64,000 nt of DNA from Sepiola atlantica (GCA_963556195.1 CAUVYP010000579.1:496001-560000), one strand, 5' to 3'; shown: positions 1 to 12,611, counted from the first letter of the stretch. Numbers and translations are program-made. Notes: generated from the sequence alone by a model not told the origin.

Positions 1-149
1 TCTCCGGGAGTACAAGAGCTGAACTTCTGAAACTTGGTACTTCAGTAGAAAATGTGTGTCCGCTAATGTCTGCAAAGTTTCGGAGCACAATTCTTATAAA
101 TGTGGAAGTTATAAACAAAAGCGATATCAACTTAAAATCGCACTAAATT
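1..149. repeat. Partial monomer at left edge
   Basis: The window opens at TCTCCGGGAG, 37 bases into a monomer counted from the phase mark used here. The remaining 149 bases carry TTTCGGAG and tail A (GCGATATCAAC). The satellite therefore extends leftward beyond the window. Confidence 0.95.
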
Positions 150-187
150 TTGTTGATGTTTTGCGTATTCAGTTTGTATCGACATAT

Positions 188-196
188 CTCCGGGAG
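188..196. repeat. Short inverted repeat CTCC-G-GGAG in the conserved half of the monomer
   Basis: CTCC and GGAG are reverse complements separated by one G. The motif is kept in nearly all monomers. Exceptions I saw include CTCCGTGAG (522, 34374 and 36045 monomers), CTCCGAGAG (2940, 7032, 10566 and 14286 monomers), CTTCGGGAG (34188 and 51843 families) and CTCCGGGG with one base lost (the four 184-bp monomers). A role as a protein-binding site is possible but unproven. Confidence 0.6.
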
Positions 197-212
197 TACA
201 AGAGCTGAACTT

Positions 213-231
213 CTGAAACTTGGTACTTCAG
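213..231. repeat. Inverted repeat CTGAA / TTCAG with 9-base loop
   Basis: CTGAA at 213-217 and TTCAG at 227-231 are reverse complements around ACTTGGTAC. A second CTGAA lies at 205-209, so two alternative five-pair stems are possible with the same right arm. Both halves are present in most monomers; subfamilies with CATCAG instead of TTCAG weaken the stem. This is a very short dyad and its structural meaning is uncertain. Confidence 0.5.
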
Positions 232-306
232 TTGAAAATGTGTGTCCGCTAATGTCTGCAAAGTTTCGGAGCACAATTCTTATAAATGTGGAAGTTATTA
301 ACACAA

Positions 307-327
307 GCGATATACCTTTTAAATCGC
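307..327. repeat. Inverted repeat GCGAT / ATCGC flanking the variable tail
   Basis: GCGAT (307-311) and ATCGC (323-327) are reverse complements with an 11-base loop. The loop is one of the segments that distinguishes tail A (ATCAACTTAAA) from tail B (ATACCTTTTAA). In tail C the left arm is replaced (AAGACTTATC or AAGACCTATC), which destroys the dyad. The dyad is visible by eye; any biological role is inference. Confidence 0.5.
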
Positions 328-1079
328 ACTAAATTTTGTTGATGTTTTGCGTATTCAGTTTGTATCGACATATCTCCGGGAGTACAAGAGCTGAACTTCT
401 GAAACTTGGTACTTCAGTGGAAAATGTGTGTCCGCTAATGTCTGCAAAGTTTCGGAGCACAATTCTTATAAATGTGGAAGCTATAAACAAAAGCGATATC
501 AACTTAAAATCGCACTAAATTTTGTTGATGTTTTGCGTATTCAGTTTGTATCGACATATCTCCGTGAGTACAAGAGCTGAACTTCTGAAACTTGGTACTT
601 CAGTAGAAAATGTGTGTCCGCTAATGTCTGCAAAGTTTCGGAGCACAATTCTTATAAATGTGGAAGTTATTAACACAAGCGATATACCTTTTAAATCGCA
701 CTAAATTTTGTTGATGTTTTGCGTATTCAGTTTGTATCGACATATCTCCGGGAGTACAAGAGCTGAACTTCTGAAACTTGGTACTTCAGTAGAAAATGTG
801 TGTCCGCTAATGTCTGCAAAGTTTCAGAGCACAATTCTTATAAATGTGGAAGTTATAAACAAAAGCGATATCAACTTAAAATCGCACTAAATTTTGTTGA
901 TGTTTTGCGTATTCAGTTTGTATCGACATATCTCCGGGAGTACAAGAGCTGAACTTCTGAAACTTGGTACTTCAGTAGAAAATGTGTGTCCGCTAATGTC
1001 TGCAAAGTTTCGGAGCACAATTCTGATAAATGTGGAAGTTATAAACAAAAGCGATATCAACTTAAAATCGTACTAAATT

Positions 1080-1451
1080 TTGTTGATGTTTTGCGTATTC
1101 AGTTTGTATCGACATATCTCCGGGAGTACAAGAGCTGAACTTCTGAAACTTGGTACTTCAGTAGAAAATGTGTGTCCGCTAATGTCTGCAAAGTTTCGGA
1201 GCACAATTCTTATAAATGTGGAAGTTATTAACAAAAGACTTATCAACTTTAAATCGCACTAAATTTTGTTTATGTTTTGCGTATTCAGTTTGTATCGACA
1301 TATTACCGGGAGTACAAGAGCTGAACTTCTGAAACTTTGTACATTAGTAGAAAATGTGTGTCCGCTATTGTCTGCAAAGTTTCGGAGCACAATTCTCATA
1401 AATGTGGAAGTTATAAACAAAAGCGATATCAACTTAAAATCGCACTAAATT
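1080..1451. repeat. Early tail-C monomer followed by TTTATG/CTCATAA monomer
   Basis: The monomer at 1080 ends with AGACTTATCAAC (tail C). The one at 1266 begins with TTTATG and carries CGCTATTGTC and ATTCTCATAAAT. This two-monomer pair recurs as the head of the HOR units at 19308, 20610, 22470, 24702 and 26934, so an isolated copy of that module exists about 18 kb upstream. The 1266 monomer also has private changes (ATTACCGGG, TTTGTACATTAG), suggesting it is an older or diverged copy. Confidence 0.75.
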
Positions 1452-1637
1452 TTGTTGATGTTTTGCGTATTCAGTTTGTATCGACATATCTCCGGGAGTA
1501 CAAGAGCTGAACTTCTGAAACTTGGTACTTCAGTAGAAAATGTGTGTCCGCTAATGTCTGCAAAGTTTCGGAGCACAATTCTTATAAATGTGGAAGTTAT
1601 AAACAAAAGCGATATCAACTTAAAATCGCACTAAATT

Positions 1638-4600
1638 TTGTTGATGTTTTGCGTATTCAGTTTGTATCGACATATCTCCGGGAGTACAAGCGCTGAACTT
1701 CTGAAACTTGGTACTTCAGTAGAAAATGTGTGTCCGCTAATGTCTGCAAAGTTTCGGAGCACAATTCTTATAAATGTGGAAGTTATTAACACAAGCGATA
1801 TACCTTTTAAATCGCACTAAATTTTGTTGATGTTTTGCGTATTCAGTTTGTATCGACATATCTCCGGGAGTACAAGAGCTGAACTTCTGAAACTTGGTAC
1901 TTCAGTAGAAAATGTGTGTCCGCTAATGTCTGCAAAGTTTCAGAGCACAATTTGTATAAATGTGGAAGTTATAAACACAAGCGATATCAACTTAAAATCG
2001 CACTAAATTTTGTTGATGTTTTGCGTATTCAGTTTGTATCGACATATCTCCGGGAGTACAAGAGCTGAACTTCTTAAACTTGGTACTTCAGTGGAAAATG
2101 TGTGTCCGCTAATGTCTGCAAAGTTTCGGAGCACAATTCTTATAAATGTGGAAGTTATTAACACAAGCGATATACCTTTTAAATCGCACTAAATTTTGTT
2201 GATGTTTTGCGTATTCAGTTTGTATCGACATATCTCCGGGAGTACAAGAGCTGAACTTCTGAAACTTGGTACTTCAGTAGAAAATGTGTGTCCGCTAATG
2301 TCTGCAAAGTTTCAGAGCACAATTTGTATAAATGTGGAAGTTATAAACACAAGCGATATCAACTTAAAATCGCACTAAATTTTGTTGATGTTTTGCGTAT
2401 TCAGTTTGTATCGACATATCTCCGGGAGTACAAGAGCTGAACTTCTGAAACTTGGTACTTCAGTGGAAAATGTGTGTCCGCTAATGTCTGCAAAGTTTCG
2501 GAGCACAATTCTTATAAATGTGGAAGTTATTAACACAAGCGATATACCTTTTAAATCGCACTAAATTTTGTTGATGTTTTGCGTATTCAGTTTGTATCGA
2601 CATATCTCCGGGAGTACAAGAGCTGAACTTCTGAAACTTGGTACTTCAGTAGAAAATGTGTGTCCGCTAAGGTCTGCAAAGTTTCAGAGCACAATTCTTA
2701 TAAATGTGGAAGTTATTAACACAAGCGATATACCTTTTAAATCGCACTAAATTTTGTTGATGTTTTGCGTATTCAGTTTGTATCGACATATCTCCGGGAG
2801 TACAAGAGCTGAACTTCTGAAACTTGGTACTTCAGTAGTAAATGTGTGTCCGCTAATGTCTGCAAAGTTTCGGAGCACAATTCTTATAAATGTGGAAGTT
2901 ATAAACACAAGCGATATCAACTTAAAATCGCACTAAATTTTGTTGATGTTTTGCGTATTCAGTTTGTATCGACATATCTCCGAGAGTACAAGAGCTGAAC
3001 TTCTGAAACTTGGTACTTCAGTAGAAAATGTGTGTCCGCTAATGTCTGCAAAGTTTCAGAGCACAATTCTTATAAATGTGGAAGTTATAAACAAAAGCGA
3101 TATCAACTTAAAAACGCACTAAATTTTGTTGATGTTTTGCGTATTCAGTTTGTATCGACATATCTCCGGGAGTACAAGACCTGAACTTCTGAAACTTGGT
3201 ACTTCAGTAGAAAATGTGTGTCCGCTAATGTCTGCAAAGTTTCAGAGCACAATTCTTATAAATGTGGAAGTTATAAACAAAAGCGATATCAACTTAAAAT
3301 CGCACTAAATTTTGTTGATGTTTTGCGTATTCAGTTTGTATCGACATATCTCCGGGAGTACAAGAGCTGAACTTCTGAAACTTGGTACTTCAGTAGAAAA
3401 TGTATGTCCGCTAATGTCTGCAAAGTTTCAGAGCACAATTTGTATAAATGTGGAAGTTATAAACGCAAGCGATATCAACTTAAAATCGCACTAAATTTTG
3501 TTGATGTTTTGCGTATTCAGTTTGTATCGACATATCTCCGGGAGTACAAGAGCTGAACTTCTGAAACTTGGTACTTCAGTAGAAAATGTGTGTCTGCTAA
3601 TGTCTGCAAAGTTTCGGAGCACAATTCTTATAAATGTGGAAGTTATAAACAAAAGCGATATCAACTTAAAATCGCACTAAATTTTGTTGATGTTTTGCGT
3701 ATTCAGTTTGTATCGACATATCTCCGGGAGTACAAGAGCTGAACTTCTGAAACTTGGTACTTCAGTAGAAAATGTGTGTCCGCTAATGTCTGCAAAGTTT
3801 CGGAGCACAATTCTTATAAATGTGGAAGTTATTAACACAAGCGATATACCTTTTAAATCGCACTAAATTTTGTTGATGTTTTGCGTATTCAGTTTGTATC
3901 GACATATCTCCGGGAGTACAAGAGCTGAACTTCTGAAACTTGGTACTTCAGTAGAAAATGTGTGTCCGCTAATGTCTGCAAAGTTTCGGAGCACAATTCT
4001 TATAAATGTGGAAGTTATTAACACAAGCGATATACCTTTTAAATCGCACTAAATTTTGTTGATGTTTTGCGTATTCAGTTTGTATCGACATATCTCCGGG
4101 AGTACAAGAGCTGAACTTCTGAAACTTGGTACTTCAGTAGAAAATGTGTGTCCGCTAATGTCTGCAAAGTTTCAGAGCACAATTCTTATAAATGTGGAAG
4201 TTATAAACAAAAGCGATATCAACTTAAAATCGCACTAAATTTTGTTGATGTTTTGCGTATTCAGTTTGTATCGACATATCTCCGGGAGTACAAGAGCTGA
4301 ACTTCTGAAACTTGGTACTTCAGTAGAAAATGTGTGTCCGCTAATGTCTGCAAAGTTTCGGAGCACAATTCTTATAAATGTGGAAGTTATAAACAAAAGC
4401 GATATCAACTTAAAATCGCACTAAATTTTGTTGATGTTTTGCGTATTCAGTTTGTATCGACATATCTCCGGGAGTACAAGAGCTGAACTTCTGAAACTTG
4501 GTACTTCAGTAGAAAATGTGTGTCCGCTAATGTCTGCAAAGTTTCGGAGCACAATTCTTATAAATGTGGAAGTTATTAACACAAGCGATATACCTTTTAA

Positions 4601-5543
4601 ATCGCACTAAATTTTGTTGATGTTTTGCGTATTCAGTTTGTATCGACATATCTCCGGGAGTACAAGAGTTGAACTTCTGAAACTTGGTACTTCAGTAGAA
4701 AATGTGTGTCCGCTAATGTCTGCAAAGTTTCAGAGCACAATTTTTATAAATGTGGAAGTTATAAACACAAGCGATATCAACTTAAAATCGCACTAAATTT
4801 TGTTGATGTTTTGCGTATTCAGTTTGTATCGACATATCTCCGGGAGTACAAGAGCTGAACTTCTGAAACTTGGTTCTTCAGTAGAAAATGTGTGTCCGCT
4901 AATGTCTGCAAAGTTTCGGAGCACAATTCTTATAAATGTGGAAGTTATAAACAAAAGCGATATCAACTTAAAATCGCACTAAATTTTGTTGATGTTTTGC
5001 GTATTCAGTTTGTATCGACATATCTCCGGGAGTACAAGAGCTGAACTTCTGAAACTTGGTACTTCAGTAGAAAATGTGTGTCCGCTAATGTCTGCAAAGT
5101 TTCGGAGCACAATTCTTATAAATGTGGAAGTTATTAACACAAGCGATATACCTTTTAAATCGCACTAAATTTTGTTGATGTTTTGCGTATTCAGTTTGTA
5201 TCGACATATCTCCGGGAGTACAAGAGCTGAACTTCTGAAACTTGGTACTTCAGTAGAAAATGTGTGTCCGCGAATGTCTGCAAAGTTTTAGAGCACAATT
5301 TGTATAAATGTGGAAGTTATAAACACAAGCGATATCAACTTAAAATCGCACTAAATTTTGTTGATGTTTTGCGTATTCAGTTTGTATCGACATATCTCCG
5401 GGAGTACAAGAGCAGAACTTCTGAAACTTGGTACTTCAGTAGAAAATGTGTGTCCGCTAATGTCTGCAAAGTTTCGGAGCACAATTCTTATAAATGTGGA
5501 AGTTATAAACAAAAGCGATATCAACTTAAAATCGCACTAAATT
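1638..5543. repeat. Long HOR, diverged unit 0 (21 monomers, 3906 bp)
   Basis: The order of diagnostic monomers matches the later units. Tail-D and tail-B monomers alternate at 1824-2567. Then come the CTAAGGTCTG monomer at 2568, the CTCCGAGAG/AAAACGCAC monomer at 2940, the tail-E monomer with AATGTATGTCC at 3312 and the GTCTGCTAATG monomer at 3498. The right part (4242-5543) does not line up monomer for monomer with units 1-3. Private substitutions are more frequent here, for example AAGCGCTGAAC at 1690, AGTAGTAAATG near 2837 and AAGACCTGAAC near 3180, consistent with an older or less homogenised copy. Confidence 0.7.
5172..5357. repeat. Diverged tail-D monomer with CCGCGAATG and GTTTTAGAGC
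   Basis: This monomer has GTCCGCGAATG where almost all others have GTCCGCTAATG, and GTTTTAGAGC where others have GTTTCAGAGC or GTTTCGGAGC. The second change creates a TAG in the frame that is otherwise open, which is why that frame is interrupted here. The following monomer (5358) has GAGCAGAAC instead of GAGCTGAAC. These are isolated point variants in an otherwise intact array. Confidence 0.85.
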
Positions 5544-8500
5544 TTGTTGATGTTTTGCGTATTCAGTTTGTATCGACATATCTCCGGGAGTACAAGAGCT
5601 GAACTTCTGAAACTTGGTACTTCAGTAGAAAATGTGTGTCTGCTAATGTCTGCAAAGTTTCGGAGCACAATTCTTATAAATGTGGAAGTTATTAACAAAA
5701 GACCTATCAACTTTAAATCGCACTAAATTTTGTTTATGTTTTGCGTATTCAGTTTGTATCGACATATCTCCGGGAGTACAAGAGCTGAACTTCTGAAACT
5801 TGGTACTTCAGTAGCAAATGTGTGTCCGCTAATGTCTGCAAAGTTTCGGAGCACAATTCTTATAAATGTGGAAGTTATTAACACAAGCGATATACCTTTT
5901 AAATCGCACTAAATTTTGTTGATGTTTTGCGTATTCAGTTTGTATCGACATATCTCCGGGAGTACAAGAGCTGAACTTCTGAAACTTGGTACTTCAGTAG
6001 AAAATGTGTGTCCGCTAATGTCTGCAAAGTTTCAGAGCACAATTTGTATAAATGTGGAAGTTATAAACACAAGCGATATCAACTTAAAATCGCACTAAAT
6101 TTTGTTGATGTTTTGCGTATTCAGTTTGTATCGACATATCTCCGGGAGTACAAGAGCTGAACTTCTGAAACTTGGTACTTCAGTGGAAAATGTGTGTCCG
6201 CTAATGTCTGCAAAGTTTCGGAGCACAATTCTTATAAATGTGGAAGTTATTAACACAAGCGATATACCTTTTAAATCGCACTAAATTTTGTTGATGTTTT
6301 GCGTATTCAGTTTGTATCGACATATCTCCGGGAGTACAAGAGCTGAACTTCTGAAACTTGGTACTTCAGTAGAAAATGTGTGTCCGCTAATGTCTGCAAA
6401 GTTTCAGAGCACAATTTGTATAAATGTGGAAGTTATAAACACAAGCGATATCAACTTAAAATCGCACTAAATTTTGTTGATGTTTTGCGTATTCAGTTTG
6501 TATCGACATATCTCCGGGAGTACAAGAGCTGAACTTCTGAAACTGTGTACTTCAGTGGAAAATGTGTGTCCGCTAATGTCTGCAAAGTTTCGGAGCACAA
6601 TTCTTATAAATGTGGAAGTTATTAACACAAGCGATATACCTTTTAAATCGCACTAAATTTTGTTGATGTTTTGCGTATTCAGTTTGTATCGACATATCTC
6701 CGGGAGTACAAGAGCTGAACTTCTGAAACTTGGTACTTCAGTAGAAAATGTGTGTCCGCTAAGGTCTGCAAAGTTTCAGAGCACAATTCTTATAAATGTG
6801 GAAGTTATTAACACAAGCGATATACCTTTTAAATCGCACTAAATTTTGTTGATGTTTTGCGTATTCAGTTTGTATCGACATATCTCCGGGAGTACAAGAG
6901 CTGAACTTCTGAAACTTGGTACTTCAGTAGAAAATGTGTGTCCGCTAATGTCTGCAAAGTTTCGGAGCACAATTCTTATAAATGTGGAAGTTATAAACAA
7001 AAGCGATATCAACTTAAAATCGCACTAAATTTTGTTGATGTTTTGCGTATTCAGTTTGTATCGACATATCTCCGAGAGTACAAGAGCTGAACTTCTGAAA
7101 CTTGGTACTTCAGTAGAAAATGTGTGTCCGCTAATGTCTGCAAAGTTTCAGAGCACAATTCTTATAAATGTGGAAGTTATAAACAAAAGCGATATCAACT
7201 TAAAAACGCACTAAATTTTGTTGATGTTTTGCGTATTCAGTTTGTATCGACATATCTCCGGGAGTACAAGAGCTGAACTTCGGAAACTTGGTACTTCAGT
7301 AGAAAATGTGTGTCCGCTAATGTCTGCAAAGTTTCAGAGCACAATTCTTATAAATGTGGAAGTTATAAACAAAAGCGATATCAACTTAAAATCGCACTAA
7401 ATTTTGTTGATGTTTTGCGTATTCAGTTTGTATCGACATATCTCCGGGAGTACAAGAGCTGAACTTCTGAAACTTGGTACTTCAGTAGAAAATGTATGTC
7501 CGCTAATGTCTGCAAAGTTTCAGAGCACAATTTGTATAAATGTGGAAGTTATAAACGCAAGCGATATCAACTTAAAATCGCACTAAATTTTGTTGATGTT
7601 TTGCGTATTCAGTTTGTATCGACATATCTCCGGGAGTACAAGAGCTGAACTTCTGAAACTTGGTACTTCAGTAGAAAATGTGTGTCTGCTAATGTCTGCA
7701 AAGTTTCGGAGCACAATTCTTATAAATGTGGAAGTTATAAACAAAAGCGATATCAACTTAAAATCGCACTAAATTTTGTTGATGTTTTGCGTATTCAGTT
7801 TGTATCGACATATCTCCGGGAGTACAAGAGCTGAACTTCTGAAACTTGGTACTTCAGTAGAAAATGTGTGTCCGCTAATGTCTGCAAAGTTTCGGAGCAC
7901 AATTCTTATAAATGTGGAAGTTATTAACACAAGCGATATACCTTTTAAATCGCACTAAATTTTGTTGATGTTTTGCGTATTCAGTTTGTATCGACATATC
8001 TCCGGGAGTACAAGAGCTGAACTTCTGAAACTTGGTACTTCAGTAGAAAATGTGTGTCCGCTAATGTCTGCAAAGTTTCGGAGCACAATTCTTATAAATG
8101 TGGAAGTTATTAACACAAGCGATATACCTTTTAAATCGCACTAAATTTTGTTGATGTTTTGCGTATTCAGTTTGTATCGACATATCTCCGGGAGTACAAG
8201 AGCTGAACTTCTGAAACTTGGTACTTCAGTAGAAAATGTGTGTCCGCTAATGTCTGCAAAGTTTCAGAGCACAATTCTTATAAATGTGGAAGTTGTAAAC
8301 AAAAGCGATATCAACTTAAAATCGCACTAAATTTTGTTGATGTTTTGCGTATTCAGTTTGTATCGACATATCTCCGGGAGTACAAGAGCTGAACTTCTGA
8401 AACTTGGTACTTCAGTAGAAAATGTATGTCCGCTAATGTCTGCAAAGTTTCAGAGCACAATTTGTATAAATGTGGAAGTTATAAACGCAAGCGATATCAA

Positions 8501-8891
8501 CTTAAAATCGCACTAAATTTTGTTGATGTTTTGCGTATTCAGTTTGTATCGACATATCTCCGGGAGTACAAGAGCTGAACTTCTGAAACTTGGTACTTCA
8601 GTAGAAAATGTGTGTCCGCTAATGTCTGCAAAGTTTCGGAGCACAATTCTTATAAATGTGGAAGTTATTAACACAAGCGATATACCTTTTAAATCGCACT
8701 AAATTTTGTTTATGTTTGGCGTATTCAGTTTGTATCGACATATCTCCGGGAGTACAAGAGCTGAACTTCTGAAACTTGGTACTTCAGTAGAAAATGTGTG
8801 TCCGCTAATGTCTGCAAAGTTTCAGAGCACAATTCTTATAAATGTGGAAGTTATAAACAAAAGCGATATCAACTTAAAATCGCACTAAATT
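5544..8891. repeat. Long HOR unit 1 (18 monomers, 3348 bp)
   Basis: The unit starts with a GTCTGCTAATG plus AGACCTATC monomer (5544), followed by a TTTATG monomer (5730), tail-D monomers (5916, 6288), a CTGTGTACTTC monomer (6474), CTAAGGTCTG (6660), CTCCGAGAG (7032), tail E (7404), GTCTGCTAATG with tail A (7590), AAGTTGTAAAC (8148), tail E (8334) and TTTATGTTTGGCG (8706). The next copy of the head monomer is at 8892. Compared with unit 2 it lacks two monomers. Confidence 0.85.
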
Positions 8892-11800
8892 TTGTTGATG
8901 TTTTGCGTATTCAGTTTGTATCGACATATCTCCGGGAGTACAAGAGCTGAACTTCTGAAACTTGGTACTTCAGTAGAAAATGTGTGTCTGCTAATGTCTG
9001 CAAAGTTTCGGAGCACAATTCTTATAAATGTGGAAGTTATTAACAAAAGACCTATCAACTTTAAATCGCACTAAATTTTGTTTATGTTTTGCGTATTCAG
9101 TTTGTATCGACATATCTCCGGGAGTACAAGAGCTGAACTTCTGAAACTTGGTACTTCAGTAGAAAATGTGTGTCCGCTAATGTCTGCAAAGTTTCGGAGC
9201 ACAATTCTTATAAATGTGGAAGTTATTAACACAAGCGATATACCTTTTAAATCGCACTAAATTTTGTTGATGTTTTGCGTATTCAGTTTGTATCGACATA
9301 TCTCCGGGAGTACAAGAGCTGAACTTCTGAAACTTGGTACTTCAGTAGAAAATGTGTGTCCGCTAATGTCTGCAAAGTTTCAGAGCACAATTTGTATAAA
9401 TGTGGAAGTTATAAACACAAGCGATATCAACTTAAAATCGCACTAAATTTTGTTGATGTTTTGCGTATTCAGTTTGTATCGACATATCTCCGGGAGTACA
9501 AGAGCTGAACTTCTGAAACTTGGTACTTCAGTGGAAAATGTGTGTCCGCTAATGTCTGCAAAGTTTCGGAGCACAATTCTTATAAATGTGGAAGTTATTA
9601 ACACAAGCGATATACCTTTTAAATCGCACTAAATTTTGTTGATGTTTTGCGTATTCAGTTTGTATCGACATATCTCCGGGAGTACAAGAGCTGAACTTCT
9701 GAAACTTGGTACTTCAGTAGAAAATGTGTGTCCGCTAATGTCTGCAAAGTTTCAGAGCACAATTTGTATAAATGTGGAAGTTATAAACACAAGCGATATC
9801 AACTTAAAATCGCACTAAATTTTGTTGATGTTTTGCGTATTCAGTTTGTATCGACATATCTCCGGGAGTACAAGAGCTGAACTTCTGAAACTGTGTACTT
9901 CAGTGGAAAATGTGTGTCCGCTAATGTCTGCAAAGTTTCGGAGCACAATTCTTATAAATGTGGAAGTTATTAACACAAGCGATATACCTTTTAAATCGCA
10001 CTAAATTTTGTTGATGTTTTGCGTATTCAGTTTGTATCGACATATCTCCGGGAGTACAAGAGCTGAACTTCTGAAACTTGGTACCTCAGTAGAAAATGTG
10101 TGTCCGCTAAGGTCTGCAAAGTTTCAGAGCACAATTCTTATAAATGTGGAAGTTATTAACACAAGCGATATACCTTTTAAATCGCACTAAATTTTGTTGA
10201 TGTTTTGCGTATTCAGTTTGTATCGACATATCTCCGGGAGTACAAGAGCTGAACTTCTGAAACTTGGTACTTCAGTAGAAAATGTGTGTCCGCTAATGTC
10301 TGCAAAGTTTCAGAGCACAATTCTTATAAATGTGGAAGTTATAAACAAAAGCGATATCAACTTAAAATCGCACTAAATTTTGTTGATGTTTTGCGTATTC
10401 AGTTTGTATCGACATATCTCCGGGAGTACAAGAGCTGAACTTCTGAAACTTGGTACTTCAGTAGAAAATGTGTGTCCGCTAATGTCTGCAAAGTTTCGGA
10501 GCACAATTCTTATAAATGTGGAAGTTATAAACAAAAGCGATATCAACTTAAAATCGCACTAAATTTTGTTGATGTTTTGCGTATTCAGTTTGTATCGACA
10601 TATCTCCGAGAGTACAAGAGCTGAACTTCTGAAACTTGGTACTTCAGTAGAAAATGTGTGTCCGCTAATGTCTGCAAAGTTTCAGAGCACAATTCTTATA
10701 AATGTGGAAGTTATAAACAAAAGCGATATCAACTTAAAAACGCACTAAATTTTGTTGATGTTTTGCGTATTCAGTTTGTATCGACATATCTCCGGGAGTA
10801 CAAGAGCTGAACTTCTGAAACTTGGTACTTCAGTAGAAAATGTGTGTCCGCTAATGTCTGCAAAGTTTCAGAGCACAATTCTTATAAATGTGGAAGTTAT
10901 AAACAAAAGCGATATCAACTTAAAATCGCACTAAATTTTGTTGATGTTTTGCGTATTCAGTTTGTATCGACATATCTCCGGGAGTACAAGAGCTGAACTT
11001 CTGAAACTTGGTACTTCAGTAGAAAATGTATGTCCGCTAATGTCTGCAAAGTTTCAGAGCACAATTTGTATAAATGTGGAAGTTATAAACGCAAGCGATA
11101 TCAACTTAAAATCGCACTAAATTTTGTTGATGTTTTGCGTATTCAGTTTGTATCGACATATCTCCGGGAGTACAAGAGCTGAACTTCTGAAACTTGGTAC
11201 TTCAGTAGAAAATGTGTGTCTGCTAATGTCTGCAAAGTTTCGGAGCACAATTCTTATAAATGTGGAAGTTATAAACAAAAGCGATATCAACTTAAAATCG
11301 CACTAAATTTTGTTGATGTTTTGCGTATTCAGTTTGTATCGACATATCTCCGGGAGTACAAGAGCTGAACTTCTGAAACTTGGTACTTCAGTAGAAAATG
11401 TGTGTCCGCTAATGTCTGCAAAGTTTCGGAGCACAATTCTTATAAATGTGGAAGTTATTAACACAAGCGATATACCTTTTAAATCGCACTAAATTTTGTT
11501 GATGTTTTGCGTATTCAGTTTGTATCGACATATCTCCGGGAGTACAAGAGCTGAACTTCTGAAACTTGGTACTTCAGTAGAAAATGTGTGTCCGCTAATG
11601 TCTGCAAAGTTTCGGAGCACAATTCTTATAAATGTGGAAGTTATTAACACAAGCGATATACCTTTTAAATCGCACTAAATTTTGTTGATGTTTTGCGTAT
11701 TCAGTTTGTATCGACATATCTCCGGGAGTACAAGAGCTGAACTTCTGAAACTTGGTACTTCAGTAGAAAATGTGTGTCCGCTAATGTCTGCAAAGTTTCG

Positions 11801-12611
11801 GAGCACAATTCTTATAAATGTGGAAGTTATTAACACAAGCGATATACCTTTTAAATCGCACTAAATTTTGTTGATGTTTTGCGTATTCAGTTTGTATCGA
11901 CATATCTCCGGGAGTACAAGAGCTGAACTTCTGAAACTTGGTACTTCAGTAGAAAATGTGTGTCCGCTAATGTCTGCAAAGTTTCAGAGCACAATTCTTA
12001 TAAATGTGGAAGTTGTAAACAAAAGCGATATCAACTTAAAATCGCACTAAATTTTGTTGATGTTTTGCGTATTCAGTTTGTATCGACATATCTCCGGGAG
12101 TACAAGAGCTGAACTTCTGAAACTTGGTACTTCAGTAGAAAATGTATGTCCGCTAATGTCTGCAAAGTTTCAGAGCACAATTTGTATAAATGTGGAAGTT
12201 ATAAACGCAAGCGATATCAACTTAAAATCGCACTAAATTTTGTTGATGTTTTGCGTATTCAGTTTGTATCGACATATCTCCGGGAGTACAAGAGCTGAAC
12301 TTCTGAAACTTGGTACTTCAGTAGAAAATGTGTGTCCGCTAATGTCTGCAAAGTTTCGGAGCACAATTCTTATAAATGTGGAAGTTATTAACACAAGCGA
12401 TATACCTTTTAAATCGCACTAAATTTTGTTTATGTTTGGCGTATTCAGTTTGTATCGACATATCTCCGGGAGTACAAGAGCTGAACTTCTGAAACTTGGT
12501 ACTTCAGTAGAAAATGTGTGTCCGCTAATGTCTGCAAAGTTTCAGAGCACAATTCTTATAAATGTGGAAGTTATAAACAAAAGCGATATCAACTTAAAAT
12601 CGCACTAAATT
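8892..12611. repeat. Long HOR unit 2 (20 monomers, 3720 bp)
   Basis: It has the same order of diagnostic monomers as unit 1 with two extra: an additional TTTCAGAG/tail-A monomer at 10194 and a third tail-B monomer in the run 11310-11867. It carries GGTACCTCAG at 10081 in the CTAAGGTCTG monomer, a change shared with unit 3 (13801) and absent from unit 1. At an offset of 3720 bases I see the same markers in unit 3 for about 2.8 kb, so units 2 and 3 are the most recent pair. Confidence 0.88.

Larger units (their letters stand above)
150..335. repeat. First complete monomer, reference for phase; tail-B type
   Basis: This monomer sets the numbering used throughout (150 plus multiples of 186 up to 34746). 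It carries TTGATG at its start, TTTCGGAG, AATTCTTATAAAT and the B tail (ACACAAGCGATATACC). Inside it sit three short inverted repeats (188-196, 213-231 and 307-327) found in most monomers. Read from the TTG at 150 it contains 60 sense codons and a TAA, then ATT and the next TTG. That periodicity follows from 186 being 3 x 62 and is not evidence of a gene. Confidence 0.9.

Noticed and set aside
172..200. CENP-B box
   Set aside because: ATCGACATATCTCCGGGAG resembles the pattern TTCGNNNNANNCGGG, but the first base differs and there are four bases, not two, between the central A and CGGG. Only a loose similarity.
150..335. tRNA-, 5S- or SINE-derived monomer
   Set aside because: No recognisable A and B boxes (for example GGTTCGANNCC) and no poly(A) tail or target-site duplication in any monomer.
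1022..1040. Hammerhead ribozyme, as found in some animal satellites
   Set aside because: I looked on both strands for the CUGANGA and GAAA core with a cleavage triplet. GTTGATG and the single TTCTGATAAATG at about 1021 do not fit, and the paired helices are not present.
5264..5602. 112-codon open frame across two monomers (also at 52679, 53609, 59188 and 60118) and 77-codon frames such as 38099-38332
   Set aside because: They arise only where GAGCTGAAC is changed to GAGCAGAAC, GAGCTTAAC or GAGCTGCAC, which removes a TGA from a second frame. Satellite artefact.
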